18,108 nucleotides of DNA from Smittium mucronatum (taxonomy: Eukaryota; Kickxellomycota; Harpellomycetes; Harpellales; Legeriomycetaceae). A model generated the notes under the pieces. It ran no database searches, was not told where the DNA came from, and was given only the letters and a program-made list of their open reading frames with translations. The translations under genes were made by a program, and so were the position numbers. Shown piece by piece: positions 1-9,105 of the stretch; within the stretch, counting starts at the first letter, position 1, and each line of letters begins with the position of its first letter. The stretch spans positions 1-18,108 of the forward strand of contig LSSL01001191.1 in NCBI GenBank assembly GCA_001953115.1. The letters are read 5' to 3'.

Positions 1-285
1 CGAACCCCCCCCCCCTCCCCCTGTAATTTCTTTAAGTAGGAAATTACAGAGGTTACATTTAGTCAGGAATTAAGTTCTTTTAGAACGAAAAATAATTTAT
101 TGAGGCTATTCAGCTCCATTTTAGAGCCTACATCTAACAGGATTGATAAAAATTACTCCTAATCTTAAGCGAGATTGATCGAATTAACTTTCATACAAAT
201 GACTACATGAAACTGAAATCTGCCTACCTTTCGAACGATGGGCTTGTGATTAGAAAATGTCCCAGAATGTGCTTAAAAACAGTAT
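1..285 (+). repeat. Dispersed repeat, copy A (decayed, cut by window edge)
   Basis: This stretch aligns in direct orientation with about 17720-17985 (copy C) and more weakly with 17000-17195 (copy B). Shared landmarks are TTTAAGTAGG at 32-41 against TTCAAGTAGG in C, AGTCAGGAATTAA against AGTCAAGAATTAA, and GAGCCTACATCTAACAGG (from 124) against GAGCCTACTTCTAACAGG (from 17828). The latter block differs at one base in 18. GGGCTTGTG near 240 matches CGGACTTGTG in C. Copy A is clearly more AT-rich than C. Homology fades after about 280. It starts in a C-rich run at the window edge, so the true left end is not visible. The family is unknown and no coding capacity is seen. Confidence 0.8.
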
Positions 286-1076
286 TTACTTTTATTCAAT
301 TTTTAAATATATATTTAATTGAAACAACGGTCAAGTTAAAAATATTGATTGATAATTAAAGTATACATTTTTTTGGGATTCTAATCGTTGCTGATATAAA
401 AAAAAGATGGCCGGGCTTTAAAGGAATAAAAGTCAAAATGATCCAAAATATTTTTTTGTATAATAAAGGTAAATAAAGATGCAAGCATCTGTACATGTTT
501 TCATTTTTTGAGTTTTATTTATGTTTTATTGGGCCAAATCAGTAATAGAAATATATTTTCATATTAAAAACAATTGAAAATGACTAATAATTACCTTTAT
601 GAGAATAAAAAACTTTTGGATAACTTTCAAAAAGTCCTTATTTTGAACTCAGGATGAAATTGATGACTTAAGCTGGCTCATATAGTAATTTAAACTAATA
701 ATAAAAATAAAAATTCGTTTGAACAAGAATAAAATCCAAAAATACAATAAATTTATATATCGGTCTAGATTTTTGCGTTCAATCAGGATTGCAAAACCTA
801 TACCAGACAATAGTAACCTTGCATACTTTCCCATAGTTCTTTATAATCAAGCCCGCCAAATTCAAATTTACCTTGGGAATAGGCCTAATACCAATACAAC
901 TTTGTTATTGCCCATAAATAAAATCTTTTGAAACTCCTATCTTTAACAGTGTTAGTATTTCACACATTAAAAACGCAGGATGGGCAGTCTGAATTGACCT
1001 TCGCGTTGGATTTTATGAAATAATTAATTTTGAAATATTATAAGCTAAGACTTTGTAAGAAACCATTCTTACACTT

Positions 1077-1165
1077 ACATTGTTTATCGATTGAACAATG
1101 TAAATACATTTATTAATCTTGATAAGGATTTACATGGTATTGTCACCTATGCAAATCCTTGTCAA
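1077..1165. repeat. Two adjacent inverted repeats (hairpins)
   Basis: The first has 9-bp perfect arms, TACATTGTT (1077-1085) and AACAATGTA (1094-1102), around an 8-base loop. The second has 13-bp arms, TTGATAAGGATTT (1119-1131) and AAATCCTTGTCAA (1153-1165), pairing at 12 of 13 positions around 21 bases. They lie 16 bases apart in gene-free DNA. They could be the remnant of a small inverted-repeat element or chance in AT-rich sequence. Confidence 0.5.
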
Positions 1166-1304
1166 TAACCTCTTCATCTTCTCTGAAAAAAGTTTCTATA
1201 TTTAAACCATGCTTTAGACTTCATGGAAAAAACAAGTGGTTTAATCTATTATATCTCGTTTATAGTCTTAGCATCTTTATCTTTAATATTTTCTCTTAAA
1301 ATAA

Positions 1305-1502
1305 ACGTTCACCATTTCAAAAGTAAATTTAGTCCCTGACGGTCCTATCATTAACAGACTTCCAGTGAATATTGAAATCTTGGATAGGCAGAAAGTTTCG
1401 GATATTTCTGCTTCTAGATCCTTTACGTTCCATATTCTGTTGAATCACGAATCATTCAGGCTTTATTTAACCACTTTACTTATTTCGAGTAAAAAATATT
1501 AG
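1305..1502 (+). other. Open stretch without start codon, possible coding fossil
   Basis: One + frame stays open from just after a TAA near 1302-1304 to a TAG at about 1500. It reads as a mixed-composition peptide containing GPIINRLPVNIEILDRQK and SASRSFTFHILLNHESFR. The amino-acid mix is less lysine/asparagine-biased than random AT-rich translation. There is no ATG, no clear splice context and no family I recognise. It may be an exon or transposon relic, or chance. Confidence 0.2.
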
Positions 1503-2357
1503 AAAGATTCATGCATCTTTAACAGTTTATCTTTATTTGATTAAAAAATACTTAAGTATACATATAGTTAATCAATACCGTTGATCCTAAATTCATATCT
1601 ACCAAAGTGGTTTCCAGCTATTGAGCTTAATTGAAAAAAGTGAAGGACCAATCTGAGTACTAATAATGTTAAATGGATACTTATTAAGTATTCTTTGCAC
1701 ATGTGGAAGTTGGGTAGCTCCTATTTCAGATAAAAGAACCACTTATGCCACCAAAAAAAGATTTCTTTCATGATAGACTACAAAAAATAAAATTATAAAA
1801 ATTATATTTTCAAAAAACAGTTATTAGCAGCTCCGAAAAATATAGCTCGGTTTTAACTATCTAAAGGAGTTTGGTATTATTGTGAAAGCAAAAGACGATA
1901 GCCTTTTGTAGACATATTTTGTAATGATTTTTCCGCTGATAGAATCTAGTATTTACGTGCCATTTTTTTGATAGATTCTTTAGCTCCCAGATATTTGCTC
2001 ACTCTGATTCGCCACAGTTAAAAAATAATACTTATCAAATTCAATGATACCAATAATAAAGTGCAATGCTGATATAGGTATAGATAATTAGCATTTTTAT
2101 TGGTCAAAAAATTATGTTACAATTTAACTGTATCTGTATAAGTCTGCAGTAAAAAAGATAAGTTACATCCAGTGTTCAATGTAAGATTTTGGATTTTATC
2201 AACAATAAATGAATGAAAATTTCTATATTGTTAATGTGGTCTAGTATTCCTGTTTTTAGTATTAGTCTAAAAAAAAGTTTTCTTAAATTAAATATTTTTA
2301 AAAGGTATATTTATTGCTAATTAATTTTTCGCTCCTCTTTTCTGTTTTTCTAATTTA

Positions 2358-5300
2358 ATGGCTGACTTGAATAATCTCGATAAGCTGAATTCGAAAGGAT
2401 TGAGTAAGTAAAGCAAAAATACTTCATTTCAAGCAATCAATACACTAACGATTAACTATTACTGCTTCATCTATGTTACCTCCAAATAGAATACCTCAAT
2501 AATTCGAATAAAAAAATCAATTATGAAGAAACTGATTTTAATTCCCATATGGAGACTGGCTCTTTAATTAATTCACTTTCTTCTAGCAAAATTAAACCCC
2601 CATCCTCCAAAACCAATCTAAAGTCCAATGATAAAAGCCACTATCCAAGTAAAGAATTGGGCATAGACAAAAACCTTTTTAATCGATCGACTGGTGGAAG
2701 AGCTCTAACAGGTAACGATAATAAAATTCATAAACAGCTCTTTACCAAAATAAAATTTAAAATGTTTTGAATACCCTATAATTCATTTAAAACGACTAAA
2801 TAGTGCCAAAAATTACAGAAAACAAGCTAAATTCTAGTGTTCCGCTTTTATCTACACACTCCGAAAATCTAAGCTCAAAATCGCAAAAAAATTCTTCTGA
2901 AATTCAACACCCTTTACCTGGCTTTGTTGTTCCAAAAAAAATAATTCAGGAATCAATTAATAAAAGCATTTCAAATTCTAATAGTGTTAAAACTGGAGAT
3001 AAATATTTTTTGGATTTAAATTCTATCCCAAATTTAAACAACCTATCTTTTAAGAGTTCTGTCGGGGTTCAAGCTATGAGTACCATGAAAGGCGTAACTC
3101 AAAAAAATTCCTCCGTTATACCACAAAATCAAAAAATTCCTGTTGAAAAACCGGAAAGCAAAAAATTAATCAATATTCAAAATAATCTCCCAAAGACGGT
3201 TGACTTTATGGGCATATCCAAGGAAAAAAACCTGCCAAAGAAATCTAATGTTTCTCAGATAAAAAAGAATCCAGCAGCAATTTCAAAAAACCCATTGCCA
3301 TCCTATTCTTTTCAAAGCAAAAGTTCTGAGTTTCAGAATGATCTCAGTAAAAATAAAACCAGTAAGAACTCAAATGGTTCAAACTTAATTGGAAAAAAAC
3401 CTCTTAGCCAAGTGCCCAGCAAAGATAAACTACCTCTTACTCGACATAACGTTGATAGCTCAAAAAATTTGGAATACTATCCCAATACCGAAAAACCAAT
3501 AAAATCTAACCTTAATTCCATCAAAAAGACCGATCTTAACAAAAATGGCTTAAATAAACCTTGGTTAAAAACTAGAACTAATAAAAACTTTTTACTCAAT
3601 ACTCAAAATGATAAAAATATCATTACAAAAAAAATGTTGAGAAATGCTCGCAGTTCTGGAAAAATCGATTTGTCGAGTAGGGAACTAACCGAAATACCAG
3701 ATTCCGTTTATTTTATGTATGACAGAAAGTTTCAGGACTCTATTCAAGACCAAAATAATAATGACGATAGATACGAATCCGAGCCAGAAAAATGGTGGGA
3801 AAACGAGCCTCTTTCCCGACTTCTCTGCTTTGACAATAAAATATCATCTGTTAGCAGCAAGATAATCAACTTTAAATACCTTGAATTCATAGACGTAAAA
3901 TATTTTATTTACTGTTTTGAAAATTTTTACGACTAAGATTTAATGTTTTTTAATTTTTTATTGAAATTTCTATGTAATATCAAATCAATAGCTTAGATAT
4001 AACAATCTAGTAGACCTGCCAAAAGAATTTGGGGAGCTCGAAAACCTTGTTACTTTGAACCTGGCTGGAAACCAAATACAAATATTTCCCCAATGTTTAA
4101 CCCAATGTAGTAGCTTATCTGAACTCAATTTTCAGGGAAACAAGATTAATGAATTGCCATCTGAGTTGGGATTTCTCGAAAAAAATCTTGTAAATTTAGA
4201 TATTTCTGGAAATCAGGTGCAAGAATGCAGTTCGTTTTTGAGCCAAATGACCAAGTTGAAAAAATTGAATATTAGTGACAATAAAGTTAAAATTTTCCCA
4301 AAAAACCAAAATTGGCTGTATACTGTTGAGGAACTAAATGCTTCAAATAATCAGTTGAGTTTTCTATTCTATGAGCCTTCTGATGGATTTAAGTCCCTAA
4401 ACGACCCATCTCTGGGAGATGAGTTATCAAAGAAGCTTTGTATAGCACCTAGATTGTCTACACTGAATGCAAGCAACAACAAAATCGTTTCGATGTTTAA
4501 TTGTGAAAATACCTTGAGATCTTTTTTCAAAAATCTAGAATTTCCAGAATTGAAATCATTAATTATGAATGACAATCGTTTACACAGTGCTTTTATAACA
4601 GAAATGGGTAGTTTGAAATTGCCTAAGCTGTTAGTTGTTGAAATTAGCGACAACAACATCAATGAGATTGATGAAGAATTTTTATCGAATCTTCCAGTAG
4701 TCAATAGAATTAATATATGCAACAATAATATTAAGGATCTTCCAAATTATCTTGGAAAAGTAAGAAGTCTATCGTATATAGGGATTTCTGGAAATCCGAT
4801 GAAATCCTCTTTGTTACTTAAAAATACTAGCCAACTAATTGAATATTTTTCAGGATTGAATTTAGGTAAATTGGTTGTTTTATATTTTTATCTGCTATTT
4901 TCTAATCGATAGACTAATTTATAGGGAATTCATTGGAAAACAATCTTAAAACCTGTGATGAAGACCGTATACATGGAAGTAATGCTATTGAATTAACAGA
5001 ATCCGAGAATAAACGCTTAACCTTAGATCCATATTTCAAGAACGACAGGTTGAATCTTAAAAATTTTTGCGACATTGATCTTTTATTATCTTACTCATCA
5101 GATCAGCTGGAATCATGTTTAAATTATAATAAGAAAATTGCAAATGCTAATGAACCAGAAACCATTGTGAAAGTCTTAAATTTGCAGTCGAATCTTTTAA
5201 CGGAGATTCCGATTGAATTGGTTAAATTCTTTTCTCATACTCTCGAGGAGCTTGAAATTTCAAATAATAAGTTGAAATCTCTGGATGTTTTATATAATAA

Positions 5301-5847
5301 TTCGACTGTTTTTCCTAAATTAAAAAAAATTGATCTATCAGGGAACCAAATTGACGATCTTGATAAGCTTAATTTATTACGTCCTATCTCTGGCCAAATG
5401 CCTAATGAAACGAACCCAATTACACTAAATAAATTGGGTGAGATTATGCCGCAATTGCAGGATATTAATTTAAGTCACAATCTACTAAAAAATCTGCCTG
5501 AAACCACTGGGTTCAATAAATGTGATATTGGCACTGGATCCCTAGAAAGAACATTGGATCATGATCAGCCGTATAACATCAAAAGTTTTCTTGGGACTGA
5601 ATGTTTAGTTAATATAAATTTATCAAACAACCGTATCAACAAAATTCCCTCTAAATGCTTGGTAGGACTCGAGCGAGTAGATTTGAGTAACAATAGTATT
5701 GATGACGTACCCTTACAAATTGGATGGATTTCAAGTATTAAGTCCATCGAACTCGGTGGGAACACATTTAGGGTTCCTAGACGCAATATTTTGGAAAAGG
5801 GTAGCGATGCGGTGATGGAATGGTTGCGTGATAGAACACCAGCATGA
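2358..5847 (+). CDS. LRRC40: LRRC40-type leucine-rich repeat protein with disordered N-terminal extension
   Basis: Five exons are read as join(2358-2403, 2490-2711, 2804-3894, 3992-4865, 4925-5847), giving 1051 residues. All four introns (86, 92, 97 and 59 bp) are GT-AG and keep frame. Across the third junction the protein reads KYLEFID then LRYNNLVDLP, a continuous repeat. Residues 1 to about 366 are Ser/Asn/Lys-rich and look disordered. The LRRC40 match starts at LRNARSSGKIDLSSRELTEI (from about 367), with a KWWE motif near 420. Some 17 leucine-rich repeats follow in two blocks. The first block ends GNPMKSS then a helix. The second ends GNTFRVPRRN plus ILEKGSDAVMEWLRDR, the hallmark C-terminus of LRRC40. 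Animal LRRC40 is about 600 aa, so the last 685 residues match its size. The function of the family is poorly known; it is a likely protein-binding scaffold. The ATG at 2358 is chosen because its short exon ends in GTAAGT and joins in phase. Confidence 0.88.
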
Positions 5848-6408
5848 CTCTCAATATCATTTGAAATAGATTTTGTATCACTTTATGAAGGATTATTTTG
5901 GTAATAGTTTTTAAATGTAAACTTGTGATGTGGATTCCAAAATTTTATTTTTATAAAAAGGCTTTTCCCAATGTTCTTTAGTTTCAAATATATATGACCA
6001 ATTAGATATTAAAATTAATTCCCCGTATTATTATATGACTTTAGTCCTATTGTCTAAAAGACTTGAGGTTCCGATTTTTTTTACTTTCACTTCATTGTGC
6101 CTACAACAAATAATAATTCAGAACCATCAATTGGTATCAGAAAATGTTTCCGTGGCGTAAATTTTAAGAGATAAAATTCGCAGCCTATTTTCGTATTTAG
6201 AATTAATTTTTGATTAGCTATTAATTGTCATGAGTTTTCCTATTAGAATCTATATTCAAGTGATCTCATTGGATGAATAAAAGTAAACTAGAAAATATCA
6301 AAAACTTCAAAATAAAGTTTTGGAATTCAAATTCTACTATCATCGAAATAATGTAATATTGATAACAGTTGAGAAATAGAAATAAATTAACCTCTCTTTT
6401 TTTAAACG
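5848..6408. other. Intergenic spacer
   Basis: About 560 AT-rich bases hold the 3' end of the LRRC40-type gene and the promoter of the next gene. There is no open reading frame of note and no repeat matching the rest of the window. T-rich and C/T stretches lie just before the ATG at 6409. I see nothing else. Confidence 0.7.
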
Positions 6409-8983
6409 ATGGGCATGTTTTACCCTGTTGATAAAGCTTACGAACGATCTATCGATTCACCAAGAATCGAGGAGGATGGCGAAGTGAGATATAGCAGGTT
6501 TCACAACGCAAATAATGAAATCGAGCTTTTTGTAAATATGATTTTGAAAGATTTTGTCAATTCTTGGTATGAACCGATTACCAAAAATGAAGACTGGCAA
6601 CTAGAAATCAAGAATCTGCTATCGATTAGTATTTTAAAATTAGAAGAACGAATGTTGAAGGTATCCTCTTTTTTTTTTATTTAAATTTTTTTTAGTTCAT
6701 ATCTGTCCGAGACCTCATTTTTAAGTCATATTGATTTATTTTTTTCATTTAATTCACATTTCAATATTTTTATTTTTGAAATATCCCCATAGGTGGACTG
6801 GTATAACTTTTTTTTTGTAGATTTATCTCTTGTAGTATGCACCTGGCTTAAAGATTTGGGTGAATGCGAAAGCAGATTGAATTCTGTATACGCTGGAACG
6901 TGTAATTCTATCGAGGAGCTCTACCAAAAACGCTACCCACACGTGGCTATGCTTGTATCAGTTGAGTCTGAATTTTACTATTTAAGACATCTGTCAAACG
7001 AAATTTTGAGAATTCTTGTTCCTCCAGATGTTTTGGCAGACGAAGCGGCAACACATTTATTAAGAGAAATTTTGGGTAGTTTAGTATTAAGGACAGTTGT
7101 TGATTTGGGCTCCGACCCAAATACTTTCAATTCAGCTATAATATCAGTAATTATTAATTTCCAGCTTACTTTTAATACGTTGTACTTTAAATTTTTTTTG
7201 AAATAGGCTTTTGGGAAACTTTCAAAGGATGATTATTTTTCGAAAGCTGATATGGGTAGATATTTTTCTATTCCAAACACTGATACTAAAGATTCTAATT
7301 CCGGAGAGGCAAACTCTTTACAGAAAATGCTATCCGAAGCCCTGGAAACCAACATACAATTTAAGCATAATGTGTCTAATGATAAGGGATTTAAAAATGT
7401 TAAAACCAAATCTAGAGTAAATTCTGATTCTCATACTCCAAAAAAAAAATTATTTTCGGATACCAACTCATTGTATTGCAAGGATAATGTTAAGTCATAC
7501 AAGCCTAGTTTTGGAAATACTAAAAAGACTTCTATATTGTTTGAAAAAACCAAAAACAAACAAAACAGAACTAAGGAACTGAAATCAGGAGTTAAAAGAT
7601 CTCATGGAAGGAGCAAATCAGAATATACTGGCATCAAATATTCAAAGATAAACGAAAAGGCCCGTCCTCTGCTTTCACCCGAGAATTTGAGTTTTAGTAA
7701 GTATGGGCTATTCCCTGAGGCCACACTTTCTAATTCTACAAAAAATTGCTCAGTTTCCACTGTTAAAAGCTCTAACACCAACCAGAATCATCACAATAAG
7801 ATTCTTGGAGTTAACAAATCAGAATCTAAAGATAATAAACAGATATCTTTGGCACTTTCTTCAAAAATTTTATCTAACACTAAGCTAGGTGAAAATTCCC
7901 AGTTTTTCAATTCCAGAAAACGACTAATTAGACCTACCATACCAAAAAAAGCAACTCTCAGATCAAATCTTGAACTTTATATTAAATTCATTAAGAACAC
8001 CAAAGTTTTTGAATATTTTTTGATGGTATACGGGGCTATCCAAAAGGCCTTTGACTTGGTTATATTTTGTCTCAAAATTGCATACATCACTGTCAAATTT
8101 TTGGCCAGATGCTTAGCCGATTATCGATATTCTTCAGGCCTTTATATTATTACTAAAAAGCCAGAAAACGAACGGAATATTTCAGTTTTTAATAGAATAA
8201 AAGAAGCTTTTTCCTTTTATAGCAAGATCGGAAATATCAGCTCTTCCAATATCAATATAGAGTCATCGTTCTTTGACCGTTCTGAAAGCGTTTTTAAATC
8301 TTTAAAGAGCAAAGATGTGGCCAATAAAAACATCAAGACTCAGAAATTGGGACTTGACCCAATTTATCAAACCTTTATGCTTATCAATAATGTTTTATTG
8401 TTGGGATACTACAATTCATGGTTATGTATCCAATTCTTTTTCCATATACTGCCGATTTTCAATATATTGTTTGGGAACATTGGTAACATGTAATGCCATT
8501 TACTTTTTTAAATATTCCCTATTTAGATCAACCTTGATATACCAATTTTTTATTATAGGTTTCTGGAGAAATTTTTTCGAGATTCAGTTGACGAAGATAT
8601 GGTAGTTTCAGGCATCAAATCTTTGAGGGAATCTCTTTTTCCAAATGGTGACAGGCCTGTCAAAGACCACAAATACCGTACAATAGTTCAAGAAAAACAG
8701 CTACAAGAAGACGCTATCAAGCTTCTTTCCGAATTAATCCCTGGTATATATCATTCTATCAGTTATTTTCTTATTAAACATTAATTAAATGTAATTATCT
8801 GTAGATATATTGGCAGACTACTTTTATGGAAATAAAGATTCTGAGCGCTTGGAAGCTTCCAATAAGATTTTACACCCAGTTCAGAACCGTCAAATCAACA
8901 AGTATCTAATTTATACAATTCTGGATAGTGTAATTGGTCAGATTTTCCCCGAGTTTTTAGAAAAGAGCCAACCAGCTACTTAG
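6409..8983 (+). CDS. PXA and Nexin_C domain protein lacking PX (Nvj3-like)
   Basis: Five exons are read as join(6409-6660, 6793-7146, 7207-8489, 8559-8743, 8805-8983), giving 750 residues. Introns of 132, 60, 69 and 61 bp are all GT-AG and in phase. The third uses GTAATG at 8490, the donor that gives the phase needed to read NM then FLEKFFRDSVDED. Residues about 25-205 form a PXA domain (sorting-nexin-associated), with ILKDFVNSWYEPI and LVPPDVLADEAATHLLREIL. Residues about 205-470 are a Ser/Lys/Asn-rich, disordered linker. A helical, hydrophobic stretch follows (about 470-520). Residues about 584-745 match the sorting nexin C-terminal domain, with LRESLFPNGDRP, LLSELIPDILADYF and NKYLIYTILDSVIGQIFPE. 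I find neither a PX nor an RGS domain. Yeast Nvj3, an Mdm1 relative that also lacks PX, is the nearest plan I know. PXA and Nexin_C proteins act at organelle contacts and bind lipid. That role is inferred here. Confidence 0.85.
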
Positions 8984-9105
8984 TTATTCTGATTCATTTG
9001 TTTTTCTGTACTATTTTTAATCCTTTAGTGTATTTTTTATTTCAGTGTTAATATTTTTATCCTCTATATTTTTAAAATATAATTTACAATTTTTATCTCA
9101 AAGAA
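8984..9105. promoter_or_regulatory. Short spacer: terminator of one gene and promoter of the next
   Basis: Only 122 AT-rich bases separate the TAG of the PXA/Nexin_C gene from the ATG of the PRP4 gene, both on the + strand. The T-rich runs and TATATT/AAAATATAA segments could serve 3'-end formation and initiation, but no single site can be called. Confidence 0.5.

Larger units (their letters stand above)
286..2357. other. AT-rich intergenic region without a supported gene
   Basis: About 2 kb with stops in all frames and no family match. It holds two adjacent hairpin-forming inverted repeats (1077-1165). It also holds a roughly 65-codon open stretch without a start codon at about 1305-1502, reported separately. 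The last 100 bases before 2358 are T-rich, as expected for a fungal promoter or 5' leader, but I see no clear core element. Confidence 0.6.

Noticed and set aside
1..21. C-rich run at the window edge as a telomere or G-quadruplex signal
   Set aside because: It is a single C run with one T, not a telomere repeat unit, and has no regular spacing. It sits next to repeat copy A and may be an assembly-edge artefact.
719..931. 70-codon + frame starting at TTG and an overlapping 61-codon - frame (649-834)
   Set aside because: Both are Lys/Asn/Ile- or Leu/Ile-rich, as expected of chance frames in AT-rich DNA, with no ATG-led coding signature on + and no family match.
4369..4725. 118-codon frame on the - strand
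   Set aside because: It is antisense to the leucine-rich repeats of the LRRC40-type gene; the repeat periodicity keeps the opposite strand open. The sense frame has clear homology.
6698..6792. Possible extra exon after TTTTTTTAG at 6698 in the first intron of the PXA/Nexin_C gene
   Set aside because: The frame that could follow is short and T-rich, without PXA features. Direct joining of 6660 to 6793 gives a continuous PXA helix.
8481..8489. Alternative splice donor GTAACA at 8483 in the third intron of the PXA/Nexin_C gene
   Set aside because: Its use leaves the wrong phase for exon 4 and brings an early stop. The donor at 8490 keeps frame.
8315..8605. 96-codon + frame that looks membrane-like
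   Set aside because: It is an out-of-frame reading across exon 3 and the intron of the PXA/Nexin_C gene. The sense frame joins cleanly through the GTAATG donor at 8490.
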